A stretch of DNA of 64,000 bases from Williamsia sp. DF01-3 (GCF_023051145.1 NZ_JALKFS010000005.1:4109733-4173732); one strand, 5' to 3'. Positions 35,611-45,243 are shown, numbered from the stretch's first letter. Numbers and translations: made by a program. Notes: generated by a model from the sequence alone, not told the origin.

Positions 35611-36786
35611 TCAGTAGACCGGCAACGCCGGATCGACCTGCTTGGCCCACGCGGTGATCCCTCCCTGCAGATGGGTGGCGTCGGAGAAACCGGCCTTCTT
35701 GACCGCGGCCAGCGCCTCTGCGGACCGGATCCCGGTCTTGCAATAGAGCACCGCCGGCCGGTCCTGTGGCAGCTGGGCCAACCCCTCGCCTGACTCGATG
35801 TCGCCCTTGGGGATCAGGGTGGCGCCGTCGATCCGGACGATGTCCCACTCCACCGGCTCACGTACGTCGATCAGGGCGATCTTCTCGCCGGAGTCCAGCC
35901 GCTGCTTGAGTTCGACGGCGGTCAGCGTCGAGTCGGCCGCAGCCGAGACACCCTCATCCGACACGACGCCGCAAAATGCGTCGTAATCGATCAGTTCGGT
36001 GATCTTCGGCGCCTCCGGATCCTTGCGGAGCTTGATGGTGCGGTACCGCATGTCCAGCGCGTCGTACACCATCAGTCGGCCGAGCAGCGTCTCGCCGATA
36101 CCGGTGATGAGCTTGATCGCCTCGGTTCCCATGATCGACCCGATCGATGCGCACAGGATTCCGAGCACGCCGCCCTCGGCGCACGACGGCACCATCCCGG
36201 GCGGCGGGGCCTCGGGATAGAGATCGCGGTAGTTGAGACCGAGTCCGTCCGGCGCATCTTCCCAGAACACCGAGGCCTGGCCCTCGAACCGGTAGATCGA
36301 ACCCCACACATACGGTTTGCCCGCGAGGACAGCCGCATCGTTGACCAGGTAGCGCGTCGCGAAGTTGTCGGTGCCGTCCACGATCAGGTCATAGGCGCTG
36401 AACAGTTCGATCGCGTTGTCGTTGTCCAGTCGCACCTTGTGGGTGTTCACCGTGACGAGCGGATTGATCTCGAGGATGGAGTCGCGCGCGGAATCGGCTT
36501 TCGGCCGGCCGACATCGGCCTGCCCGTGGATCACCTGACGCTGGAGATTCGATTCGTCAACCTCGTCGAACTCGACGATGCCGATCGTTCCGACCCCGGC
36601 TGCCGCGAGGTAGAGCAACGCCGGGGAACCGAGTCCACCCGCGCCGATCACCAGCACCTTGGCGTTCTTCAGACGCTTCTGCCCGTCGACACCGAGGTCG
36701 GGGATGATCAGGTGCCTGCTGTATCTGGCGACCTCGTCGCGGGTCAGTTCGGCAGCGGGTTCGACCAGTGGCGGCAACGTTGACAT
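35611..36786 (-). CDS. moeZ: Adenylyltransferase/sulfurtransferase MoeZ
   Basis: A 391-residue E1-like plus rhodanese protein. ThiF/MoeB domain: VLVIGAGGLGSPALLYLAAAGVG, then FDEVDESNLQRQVIHG and DGTDNFATRYLVND. Rhodanese domain about 285-391 with active-site Cys in YCKTGIRSAEA. It activates and sulfurates small ubiquitin-like carriers (MoaD for molybdenum cofactor, CysO for cysteine synthesis). Start ATG with GAGGAG six bases upstream. It has a SigH-type promoter at 36852-36877, fitting thiol-stress control. Its Moco role also serves the neighbouring nitrate reductase. Confidence 0.94.
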   Translation of the reverse strand: MSTLPPLVEPAAELTRDEVARYSRHLIIPDLGVDGQKRLKNAKVLVIGAGGLGSPALLYLAAAGVGTIGIVEFDEVDESNLQRQVIHGQADVGRPKADSARDSILEINPLVTVNTHKVRLDNDNAIELFSAYDLIVDGTDNFATRYLVNDAAVLAGKPYVWGSIYRFEGQASVFWEDAPDGLGLNYRDLYPEAPPPGMVPSCAEGGVLGILCASIGSIMGTEAIKLITGIGETLLGRLMVYDALDMRYRTIKLRKDPEAPKITELIDYDAFCGVVSDEGVSAAADSTLTAVELKQRLDSGEKIALIDVREPVEWDIVRIDGATLIPKGDIESGEGLAQLPQDRPAVLYCKTGIRSAEALAAVKKAGFSDATHLQGGITAWAKQVDPALPVY

Positions 36787-36851
36787 CTCGGGCTCCTCAC
36801 GAAGTGCGCGTGACGGTGATGGTCGTCGGTCCGGCCACCCCACGTAGGTGC

Positions 36852-36877
36852 AACGAGCATTTGCCCGGGAAGATTCC
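36852..36877 (-). promoter_or_regulatory. SigH/SigR-type promoter of moeZ
   Basis: Minus strand GGAAT (36877-36873), exactly 18 bases, GTT (36854-36852): a full match to the SigH consensus, about 65 bases before the moeZ ATG. Confidence 0.75.
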
Positions 36878-36906
36878 GGCAGCCCCGGCCTGTGCGGTGG
36901 CCGAGC

Positions 36907-38091
36907 TCAGCGTTCCGGGAAAGGCCAGGGGTTGGGGTTGCAGACGTAGTCGCGGTTGGCCTTCATGTCCGGATCGAGCGCCATGATCTCGCTGTTCGCG
37001 GTGCCGAACGTCTGCTGCATCATGATCGGCGCCAGGGACCCGTTCATCTTGCAGGGCTCATGCGCCTCGAACCCGATCGCATGCCCGATCTCGTGATTGA
37101 TCAGATATTGCCGATAGCCGAGATCGTCTCCCTGATACGACGTCGCGCCGCGGACCCATCGCGCCTCGTTGAGCGTGACCCGGGATTCCGGCGGGTAGTA
37201 GCAGGAGGTCTCGAGCTTGATCTCGTATCCGCACAGCTGCCGCGTGGTGTCGGGGGACGTGAGCGTCACCCGGAAATCGGGCTCGCCGTTGTCGATCCGA
37301 CGGAATGACACGGTGCCGTCGCCGATCCAGCTCTTCGGGTTGGCGAGTGTTGTGTCGATCAATTTGGCGAACGTGGGGTCCCCGCCGAAGTCGCCCGACG
37401 CCAGGCCGTTCTCGACCTCGACGGTGTAGGTGTACTCCTGTCCCCCGGTGCCCACGCGAGTCGTGGTCCCGGGCACCACGTGATAACCGGCCGCGCCTTT
37501 CTCTGTGAAAGGACCGCCTGCGGGCAGGACACCGGCAGGCAGTTGCTCTAGCGGCACAGACTTCGGGGGTGCACCGATGGCGGTGGTCTGATCCCGCACG
37601 TTGGTGTTGCGAACGGCATCGGGATCGGAGTCGACAACCCGGTCGGAGCCACCGTCCTGGTGGGATTGGACGGTGAGGACGATCATCACGATCGTCAGCA
37701 CGACGAGGACGGGGATGGCGTACGCCCGCCAACCGTAGGTGGTGACGAATCGACCCACCGCCGATTGCTTCTTACGGTCCTTCGCGCGGTCCGCACGCGG
37801 TCTGCCCGGTTCGTCGATGGGATCCCAGCGGGCACGTAACGGCTGGTCAGGGGCGGGCCGACCGGAGACGGGACGGTGTACGTCGGTCTGCTGGTTCGCG
37901 AGGTGGGCGTCGGCCTCTGCCGCACGCCTGGCGGCGCGGCGCGCCCGATCGACGGTCCTGCTGGTCTGATCGGGGTCGGCACTTCGCCGCTTCCGCTCCG
38001 CGCCGGCGGTACGACGGGTCCGTTCGGAGTCGGCGGTCTCGCGCGGTGTACGCCGCGTTTCCGTCGGTCCCGAGCCGCCAGCACCAGTCAC
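36907..38091 (-). CDS. DUF3152 domain protein, membrane-anchored putative metallopeptidase (Rv3207c-like)
   Basis: A 394-residue protein. The first 110 residues are a basic/acidic disordered cytoplasmic segment with many RRxAE repeats, followed by one transmembrane helix (YAIPVLVVLTIVMIVLTVQ, about 123-141) and an extracellular DUF3152 domain. The domain has INHEIGHAIGFEAHEPC and, 12 residues on, IMMQQT. This resembles a metzincin zinc site plus Met-turn, but the third ligand is one residue further than the classical HExxHxxGxxH. Cysteines LCGYE, TSCYY, EPCK and VCNP may form disulfides outside. Activity unproven. Confidence 0.88.
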   Translation of the reverse strand: MTGAGGSGPTETRRTPRETADSERTRRTAGAERKRRSADPDQTSRTVDRARRAARRAAEADAHLANQQTDVHRPVSGRPAPDQPLRARWDPIDEPGRPRADRAKDRKKQSAVGRFVTTYGWRAYAIPVLVVLTIVMIVLTVQSHQDGGSDRVVDSDPDAVRNTNVRDQTTAIGAPPKSVPLEQLPAGVLPAGGPFTEKGAAGYHVVPGTTTRVGTGGQEYTYTVEVENGLASGDFGGDPTFAKLIDTTLANPKSWIGDGTVSFRRIDNGEPDFRVTLTSPDTTRQLCGYEIKLETSCYYPPESRVTLNEARWVRGATSYQGDDLGYRQYLINHEIGHAIGFEAHEPCKMNGSLAPIMMQQTFGTANSEIMALDPDMKANRDYVCNPNPWPFPER

Positions 38092-38130
38092 CGTTAAACC
38101 TTCTCACAGGCATCCGCGATTCATCTGTAG

Positions 38131-38847
<717 letters not shown>

Positions 38848-38867
38848 CCCGGCCCGTCGGCCGAGCG

Positions 38868-39101
38868 TCAGATGGCGCCGAAACCGACCTTGCGCGCATC
38901 GGAGATGCCGACCTCGACGTAGGCGATCTTGGTGACAGGAATCAGGAAACGTGCGCCCTTGTCGTCCTGCAGACGCAGCAGCTGGTCGCCGCCGGCCAGC
39001 GCGGACTCCACCGCAGCATGGGCGTCATCACTGCTCTGATCGGTGTGCACCACGATCTCGCGTGCACTGTCGGTGATCCCGATCTTCACATCAACGGCCA
39101 C
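38868..39101 (-). CDS. DUF3107 protein (TB9.4/Rv3208A-like)
   Basis: A 77-residue protein with DVKIGITDSAREIVVHTDQS and the C-terminal VTKIAYVEVGISDARKVGFG, the signature of DUF3107. The GTG of VAVDVKIG is chosen because GGAGG lies five bases before it; a GTG four codons upstream would overlap the ribosome site. M. tuberculosis TB9.4 is a recognised T-cell antigen but has no known function. Convergent with tetR (20 bp). Confidence 0.88.
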   Translation of the reverse strand: MAVDVKIGITDSAREIVVHTDQSSDDAHAAVESALAGGDQLLRLQDDKGARFLIPVTKIAYVEVGISDARKVGFGAI

Positions 39102-39224
39102 AGAATCCTCCACAGGTCTTCACGATTGGATCTCACAGGTCGAGCTCGGTGAACAGGTCCCGACTCTCGTTCCAAGGCTAGTCGCACTCACGAGTGCCGA
39201 CGACGCCAGCCCGGACGCGGCGGC

Positions 39225-39920
39225 TCAGCCCAGGCCCATGTCGGCCATCCGGCGAGCGTGCCGCTCCTGGATGGAATCGAAGAACGTCACGATCCGGTTC
39301 AGATCGGACTGGACCGAGAACAGCAGCTCGGTCAATTCCTCCTGGCCGGCGAGCACGTACTGCGTCTGGGTGATCGCCTCCCCGAGAAGCCGGCGCCCCC
39401 AGAGGGTGAGGGGCGAATTCAGATCGGGGTCTGCGGCGACCGCGTCACGGACGGCGGTGGCGGCGAAGTCCGAATGCCCGGTCTCCGACATCACCTTGCG
39501 GACCACGGCCTCGGCCTCAGGCGGAAGGGTGCCCGCGATCTCGAGATAGAAATCCGCGGCCAGACCATCGCCGACGTAGGCCTTGACCAGCGACTCCTGC
39601 CAACTGCTCGGCACAGTCGACGCGTGGTAGCGCTCGAGTACGGCCTCGTACTTCTCGATCGCGTCGTACACGTCCACCCCGCGCGCACGCAGTTCGTCCT
39701 GCAGGATCTCGAAGTGGGCCATCTCCGCGGCGGCCATGCTGGCCATCGCCACGCGTCCCCGGATTCCCGGGGCCATCGCGGCCTCGGAGGTCAGGCGGTA
39801 GAACGCGGCCAGTTCACCGCACGCCAGAACCCCGAAGAGTTCGGTGATTCCAGGGTGATCGAAGGGAACCGAGGTGGCGACATCCGACACCGGCGGTTCG
39901 GTTTGTGAACCAGACGACAT
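39225..39920 (-). CDS. Ferritin-like fold protein (Rv3210c-like, MiaE-like)
   Basis: A 231-residue all-helical protein with ferritin-type metal ligands: E in CGELAAFYRL, ExxH in AAAEMAHFEIL, a second E/H pair in SETGHSDFAATA. It is related to the ferritin-like DUF near MiaE tRNA hydroxylases, although a tRNA substrate is not established for this subgroup. Divergent from rhlE. Start ATG at 39920. Confidence 0.8.
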   Translation of the reverse strand: MSSGSQTEPPVSDVATSVPFDHPGITELFGVLACGELAAFYRLTSEAAMAPGIRGRVAMASMAAAEMAHFEILQDELRARGVDVYDAIEKYEAVLERYHASTVPSSWQESLVKAYVGDGLAADFYLEIAGTLPPEAEAVVRKVMSETGHSDFAATAVRDAVAADPDLNSPLTLWGRRLLGEAITQTQYVLAGQEELTELLFSVQSDLNRIVTFFDSIQERHARRMADMGLG

Positions 39921-40010
39921 GGTCTCCAGTGTAGTCAGCAGCTCACCGTCCGCGGCGACTCAGCACGCGGGCAAAGCTGGACGGACATCCGGCGGCTCGC
40001 CGACTCGATG

Positions 40011-40038
40011 TTGGCAATATGCCGAGGACACGTACACT
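40011..40038 (+). promoter_or_regulatory. Predicted sigma-A promoter of rhlE
   Basis: -35 TTGGCA (40011-40016), 16-base spacer, -10 TACACT (40033-40038). It implies a leader of about 150-190 nt, with small hairpins (AGCCAAGC...GCTGGCT; CCTCG-acagat-CGAGG) before the gene. Confidence 0.6.
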
Positions 40039-40197
40039 GCGAGGAGTAAGCCAAGCGCCTTAGCTGGCTCACACGGACATTGTGCGCGCACCGACGGCAG
40101 CCCGATTGAATTAAATCGGCCCGATTCGCCCGATACCGGTCATGCGAGTCCTCGACAGATCGAGGATCCAGACCCGGCCTGTTGGTTGATTCTTGCA

Positions 40198-41970
40198 GTG
40201 CGCGCGGGACAGCACTTTGCGGAAGGCAATCAACTGAACACCGACAATCACACCTCAGATACGAACACCGAGACCGCAGTCTCCCTGGACGACGTCGTCG
40301 AGGCCGAAGAGCACGTCATCGTCGCCGAGGACCACGTCTCCCCCACCTTCGCCGAGCTCGGCGTCCGGCAGGAGATCGTCAACGCCCTCGCCGCCGACGG
40401 CATCACGAACACCTTCGCGATCCAGGAGCTCACGCTTCCCCTGGCCATGGCGGGCGATGACCTCATCGGCCAGGCACGGACCGGCATGGGCAAGACCCTC
40501 GGCTTCGGCGTCCCCCTGTTGCAGCGGGTGTCGCAGGCCACCGCGGAAGCCGGCGAGCCCGGCATCCGCAAGCTCGACGGCACTCCCCGCGCGCTGATCA
40601 TCGTGCCCACGCGCGAGCTGTGCATCCAGGTGACCGACGACCTCGAGGTCGCGGCCAAGGGCCTGCACGTCGACACCGCGGACGGGCAGAACCGGCCCAT
40701 CCGCCTGCTCTCGATCTTCGGCGGCCGGCCGTTCGAGCACCAGATCAGCGAGCTGAAGATCGGCATCGACGTCGTGGTGGGCACTCCCGGGCGTCTGCTC
40801 GACCTCGCCCGCCAGGGCCACTTGATCCTGGGCAAGGTGCAGGTCCTGGTTCTCGACGAGGCCGACGAGATGCTCGACCTGGGATTCCTTCCCGACATCG
40901 AACGAATCATGAGCTCGCTGCCGGATGCCCGTCAGACCATGCTCTTCTCGGCCACGATGCCCGGACCGATCGTGACCCTGGCCCGCACATTCTTGACCAA
41001 GCCGACGCACATCCGCGCCGAGCACGCCAACGATTCGGCGATCCACGAGCGCACCACCCAGTACGTGTACCGCGCGCACGCCCTCGACAAGGCCGAGCTC
41101 GTGGCCCGCATCCTTCAGGCCGAGGGTCGCGGCGCCACAATGGTTTTCACCCGGACCAAGCGCACAGCCCAGAAGGTCGCCGACGACCTCGCCGAGCGCG
41201 GGTTCGCCGTCGGTGCCGTTCACGGAGACCTGGGACAGGTCGCGCGCGAGAAGGCCCTGACGGCCTTCCGCGAAGGGCGCATCAACGTACTCGTGGCCAC
41301 CGATGTCGCCGCCCGAGGAATCGACATCGACGACGTCACCCACGTCATCAACTACCAGTGCCCCGACGACGAGAAGACCTACGTGCACCGCATCGGCCGC
41401 ACGGGGCGCGCCGGACGGACCGGTATCGCCGTGACGCTGGTCGACTGGGACGAGTTGCACCGCTGGGAGATGATCAGCAAGGCGCTCGACCTGGCAAAGG
41501 ACGAGCCCGCCGAAACCTATTCCAGCTCACCGCATCTGCGTTCCGACCTCAACATCCCGGAGACGGCCAACGGCCGGATCGGATCGGGCGGCGCGGCGCG
41601 CGAAGACCGCAAAGAACGTGAACCCCGCTCGGGTGGTCGTTCGTCGGGGTCGGGTCGCCGGGAATCGGGAAGCCGAGAATCGACAGGCCGCGAATCCGGC
41701 CAGCGCGAGGGTGGCCAGCGCCCGTCTCGTCAGCGTCGTCGCACCCGCGGCGGCACACCAGGCGAAGGCGCCGGTGTGTCCGGTGAAGCGCCCACCACCA
41801 CCGAGTCCGCGAGCACCGGTTCGGCCGCCTCGACCGCGCCGTCGGAGACTTCCGGACCGGGCACCGAGGGCGGCAGCGACCGTCCGCGGCGTCGTCGACG
41901 TCGACGTGGCGGGCAGACCTCGGGCGGCGCCGAAGGCAACGGTGAGACCGTGAGCAACACCTCGGAGTAA
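40198..41970 (+). CDS. rhlE: DEAD-box RNA helicase RhlE (Rv3211-like)
   Basis: About 590 residues. Motifs: Q motif FAELGVRQEIVNAL...FAIQ, Walker A ARTGMGKT, Ia PTRELC, DEAD in VLDEADEMLDLGF, SAT in LFSATMPG, and HRIGRTGRAGRT. The C-terminal 130 residues are a low-complexity RG/RS/RE-rich tail, probably RNA-binding. It unwinds structured RNA in ribosome assembly or decay. The start is uncertain: GTG 40198 has no ribosome site, whereas a CTG at 40234 has GGAAGG seven bases upstream and gives a protein beginning as the mycobacterial homologue does. Confidence 0.92.
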   Translation: MRAGQHFAEGNQLNTDNHTSDTNTETAVSLDDVVEAEEHVIVAEDHVSPTFAELGVRQEIVNALAADGITNTFAIQELTLPLAMAGDDLIGQARTGMGKTLGFGVPLLQRVSQATAEAGEPGIRKLDGTPRALIIVPTRELCIQVTDDLEVAAKGLHVDTADGQNRPIRLLSIFGGRPFEHQISELKIGIDVVVGTPGRLLDLARQGHLILGKVQVLVLDEADEMLDLGFLPDIERIMSSLPDARQTMLFSATMPGPIVTLARTFLTKPTHIRAEHANDSAIHERTTQYVYRAHALDKAELVARILQAEGRGATMVFTRTKRTAQKVADDLAERGFAVGAVHGDLGQVAREKALTAFREGRINVLVATDVAARGIDIDDVTHVINYQCPDDEKTYVHRIGRTGRAGRTGIAVTLVDWDELHRWEMISKALDLAKDEPAETYSSSPHLRSDLNIPETANGRIGSGGAAREDRKEREPRSGGRSSGSGRRESGSRESTGRESGQREGGQRPSRQRRRTRGGTPGEGAGVSGEAPTTTESASTGSAASTAPSETSGPGTEGGSDRPRRRRRRRGGQTSGGAEGNGETVSNTSE

Positions 41971-41976
41971 CTGACG

Positions 41977-43206
41977 GTGCCAAAGCCTGAGCGGCGGACA
42001 CGGGTCGATCTCGCGGTGGCCGCGGTCATCGTTGTGGTGATCGTCGTTGCAGGCGTTGCCATCTGGTCCACCAGTGCCGTGCGCGGGACCAGCTCGGACC
42101 CCACTCAGAACTCGGCACCCCTTCCGACCTCGGCATCGTCGGTACCGTCGGGCCTCACCGAGGCCTGGCGCGCTGCCAGCAACGCGACCACAGTGCCCGT
42201 GGTGATCGGCCCGGTGGTGGTCACCGGCGACGGCGGGGCCGTCATCGGACACGACCCGTCGACGGGTCGTCAACTCTGGTCCTATCGCCGCGACCTGCCG
42301 CTGTGCGGGGTTGCCGGCTGGCCCGGGTCGGGACGCGATTACGTCATCGCGGTCTATCGCAATGCCCGGGGCTGCAGCGAGGTGACAGCTCTCTACTCCG
42401 CGACCGGGCAACGCGCGGCGTCCCGTAGTAGCGACGCCGACAGCACTCTCGACTTCAGCGTCGAGAAGGACTACTTCCTGGCACAGGGCGACACCCGGTT
42501 GGAGACGTGGCGCAGCGATCTGGTGCGCACCATCGAATACGGTCGCGTGGACGCACCCGTGAACCCAGGCGCACAACCGCGGTCGGGCTGCGAGTTGCTC
42601 TCCAGCGCAATCGGTTCCGGTCGGGTGGCAGTCGTCGAGCGGTGCGGGATCGAACCCGGGTACCGATTGACGGTTCTCGGTGCGACGCTGGACAAAGACG
42701 AGAAGCTGGACGAGCAGGGGTCGACGCTGATCACGGCCGATCTGGGTTCACCACCCCGCGTGGTGGCGGTCGGTGCGAACGGCGTGGCCGTCTACGTCTC
42801 GTCGCCGAGCCCCATGCTCGAGTCCTACGCACTCGACGGCACCCTGCGCGGCCGCACCACCCTGCTGGGTCGTGCGGTGGGTGTCGAGAGCAAGCCGGTC
42901 AGCAGCGGCGGGCTCATCACCTTCTGGACCGGCGAGGCCACTGTGGTCCTGGACGCGAGCACGCTGCAGGCCCGATTCCAGGTGCCGGCGACGTTGGGAC
43001 CCGGCGTGGTGATGGCAGGTTCTCTGCTGCTGCCCAGTGCGTCGGGCATCAGCGAACACAACATCGTCGACGGCCGGCCGGTACGGTCGATCCCGGTGCA
43101 GCGCAGCGGCTACGGCGGCGGCATCATCACACTCGGTCTGATCGGCGACAACCTCGTCCAGCAATGGGGATCGACCATCTCGGTACTGAAACCCTCCGCG
43201 GCCTAG
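41977..43206 (+). CDS. Rv3212-like membrane-anchored beta-propeller-type protein
   Basis: A 409-residue protein with a short cytoplasmic start, one transmembrane helix (AVIVVVIVVAGVAIW, about 14-32) and an extracellular part of repeated strands resembling PQQ/YVTN beta-propeller blades (GHDPSTGRQLWSYRRDLPLCG; ALYSATGQRAASRS). It follows rhlE by six bases, so likely cotranscribed. Its stop codon TAG lies inside the CCTAGG target duplicated by the downstream IS element, so the insertion left the protein unchanged. Function unknown. Confidence 0.8.
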   Translation: MPKPERRTRVDLAVAAVIVVVIVVAGVAIWSTSAVRGTSSDPTQNSAPLPTSASSVPSGLTEAWRAASNATTVPVVIGPVVVTGDGGAVIGHDPSTGRQLWSYRRDLPLCGVAGWPGSGRDYVIAVYRNARGCSEVTALYSATGQRAASRSSDADSTLDFSVEKDYFLAQGDTRLETWRSDLVRTIEYGRVDAPVNPGAQPRSGCELLSSAIGSGRVAVVERCGIEPGYRLTVLGATLDKDEKLDEQGSTLITADLGSPPRVVAVGANGVAVYVSSPSPMLESYALDGTLRGRTTLLGRAVGVESKPVSSGGLITFWTGEATVVLDASTLQARFQVPATLGPGVVMAGSLLLPSASGISEHNIVDGRPVRSIPVQRSGYGGGIITLGLIGDNLVQQWGSTISVLKPSAA

Positions 43207-43207
43207 G
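43202..43207. repeat. Left target-site duplication (CCTAGG) of the IS481-type element
   Basis: CCTAGG at 43202-43207, repeated at 44285-44290. It fits the NCTAGN target of IS481. It contains the stop of the Rv3212-like gene. Confidence 0.85.
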
Positions 43208-44284
43208 TGTAATGACCAGGGACGTTGTGAACGGTGTGGCACCAGTAAATAGGTGAGGACCTCCGGTATCGGTGTGGTTACCACAACTACAGCGACTACC
43301 AAGAGGTCCTCATGTCCCACGCTAATGCCTTGCTCGCTCCGAAGGGCAGATTGAAACTCGCAACAACTATCGTCGTAGACGGTTGGACGATCCGGCGAGC
43401 TGCCGAACGGTTTCAGTGCTCGCCCACCACCGCCAAGAAGTGGGCCGATCGGTACCGGGTCGGTGGCGAGAAGGCGATGGTCGACCGCTCCAGCCGCCCG
43501 CACCACAGCCCTGGACGTACCCCGAGCAAGACTGAACGGCGAATCATCAACCTGCGCTTCACACGCCGCTGGGGACCGCACCGCATCGCCTACCACCTGC
43601 ACCTGCCCCGCAGCACCGTCGGCGCGGTCCTACGACGCTTCACGATGCCCTTGTTGCGGAATCTGGACCAGAACACCGGCCTGGCGGTCCGCCGACCGAC
43701 ACCGCGCCGATACGAGCACGACGCCCCGGGCGACCTGATCCACGTCGACATCAAAAAGCTGGGCAAGATTCCCCACGGCGGCGGACACCGCAAACTCGGA
43801 CGCCAAGAAGGCAAGCGCAACAACAAACGACAGGGCCTGGGCTACGCATTCATCCACCACGCCGTCGACGACCACTCCCGGCTGGCCTACTCAGAGATCC
43901 TCGGCGACGAAAAGAAGGAGACCGCCTCAGCGTTTTGGATCCGCGCCAACGCCTACTTCAACCTTCACAACATCACCGTCAAACGAGTACTCACCGACAA
44001 CGGATCCTGTTACCGCTCAACGCTATTCGCTCAAGCACTCGGCGAGACCATCAAGCACAAACGGACCCGCCCATACCGGCCGCAAACCAACGGTAAGGTT
44101 GAACGATTCAACCGAACACTCAACCAAGAATGGGCCTACGCCCACACCTACCTCTCCGACGAAGCCCGCGCCGCGACCTACCAACACTGGGTCCATGAAT
44201 ACAATCACCACAGACCACACACAGGCATCGACGGCAAATCACCCATCGACCGCATCACTGTGCACAACGTCCCCGGGAAGAACA
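43208..44284 (+). mobile_element. IS481-family insertion sequence, 1077 bp, intact
   Basis: Terminal inverted repeats begin TGT at 43208 and end ACA at 44284; 19 of the first 25 positions match, including an identical GGGACGTTGTG (43218-43232 and the complement within 44260-44274). It is flanked by a CCTAGG direct repeat and carries one transposase gene. It sits exactly between the Rv3212-like and parA-like genes, which would otherwise be about 11 bp apart. It looks recent: TIRs, target duplication and transposase are all intact. Confidence 0.9.
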
Positions 44285-44289
44285 CCTAG
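43312..44289 (+). CDS. IS481-family transposase
   Basis: A 325-residue DDE transposase. An N-terminal helix-turn-helix (DGWTIRRAAERFQCSPTTAK) is followed by a second HTH-like segment and an rve integrase core with D in DLIHVDIKKLG, D in VLTDNGSCY and E in NGKVERFNRTLNQEW. The ATG has AAGAGG a few bases upstream. The stop codon TAG (44287-44289) lies outside the element, inside the right CCTAGG copy, so the reading frame is closed by the target site. Confidence 0.93.
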   Translation: MSHANALLAPKGRLKLATTIVVDGWTIRRAAERFQCSPTTAKKWADRYRVGGEKAMVDRSSRPHHSPGRTPSKTERRIINLRFTRRWGPHRIAYHLHLPRSTVGAVLRRFTMPLLRNLDQNTGLAVRRPTPRRYEHDAPGDLIHVDIKKLGKIPHGGGHRKLGRQEGKRNNKRQGLGYAFIHHAVDDHSRLAYSEILGDEKKETASAFWIRANAYFNLHNITVKRVLTDNGSCYRSTLFAQALGETIKHKRTRPYRPQTNGKVERFNRTLNQEWAYAHTYLSDEARAATYQHWVHEYNHHRPHTGIDGKSPIDRITVHNVPGKNT

Positions 44290-44290
44290 G
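44285..44290. repeat. Right target-site duplication (CCTAGG)
   Basis: Second copy of CCTAGG; supplies the transposase stop codon. See the left copy at 43202-43207. Confidence 0.85.
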
Positions 44291-44301
44291 CCGAGTGGCG
44301 A

Positions 44302-45092
44302 TCACTCCGCGTCGATCGTCACCAGGTCGGCTCCCACCTGCCAGTGCTTCCACAGGTTCTCCGCGAGTTCCCGGTAGGCCTCCGACCCCTTGTTCTTGCG
44401 ACCCCCGAGCACACTGACCCCGGTCGCGGACGCCTCGGCAAAGCGCACCGTGCGCGGGATCGCGGGCGCCAGCACGGGGAGGTCGTACCGGTCGGAGACA
44501 TCGGCGAGCACATCGCGACTGTGGGTGGTGCGGGCGTCGTACAGGGTCGGCAACGCGCCGAGCAGCGCCAGATCAGGGTTCGTGATCTGCTGGATCTCGG
44601 TGACCGTGCGCAGCAGCTGGCCGACACCCCGATGCGCAAGCGTCTCGCACTGCAGGGGCACGATCACCTCGTCTGCCGCGGTGAGTCCGTTCAAGGTGAG
44701 CACGCCAAGGGACGGCGGGCAGTCGATGATGATCACGTCGTAGTCAGCAGCCACCTTTGCCAGCACCCGTTTGAGCGCGTACTCGCGCCCCGGCCGCATC
44801 AGCAACAGGGCCTCGGCGCCGGCGAGATCGATGGTTGCAGGTAGCAACGTCATCTTGTCTTCGGTGTCGAGCAGTACGTCGGCGATCTCCGCTTCGCCGA
44901 GCAGCACGTCGTGCACCGAGACGGGCAACTTGTCAGGGTCGTGACCCAACGAAAAGGTAAGGCTGCCTTGAGGATCGAGGTCCACGACCAAGACCGACAC
45001 ATCCATCCCCGCCAGCGCCGCCCCCAGCGAGATCACGGTTGTCGTCTTGGCGACGCCACCCTTTGATTCGCCACGGCAAGTACCTTGCTCAT
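44302..45092 (-). pseudogene. ParA/Soj-family ATPase, frameshifted near the start (Rv3213c-like)
   Basis: The body is a ParA ATPase: deviant Walker A KGGVAKTTT, switch I LDPQGSLTF, Walker B VIIIDCPPSLG, about 260 residues. The proper start is ATG 45092 (MSKVLAVANQ) with GGAGGGAG eight bases upstream, but this frame is broken at about 45062-45064: AATCAAAGGGTGGC reads on out of frame, whereas one more A (AATCAAAAGGGT) would give NQKGGVAKTT. Without that base the Walker A lies in another frame, whose ATG (45117) gives an unrelated N-terminus. Either a single-base deletion or a sequencing error in an A-run. Confidence 0.8.
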
Positions 45093-45243
45093 TGCTTGAC
45101 TCCCTCCGGCCACGCATTTGGAAGAGCTGATCGAGCTTCGCCCTGCTCTGTCTCCGACAGCGCCTACAATTACATGTTCTGTCCGCCGGTCAGGAACAGA
45201 AGATGGCTTGCGGTGCCGTCGCAGCCTGTGTTCCCTTGACCCT

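Noticed and set aside
40144-40191. 15-codon frame (MRVLDRSRIQTRPVG) in the rhlE leader
   Set aside because: No ribosome site and no recognisable leader-peptide pattern.
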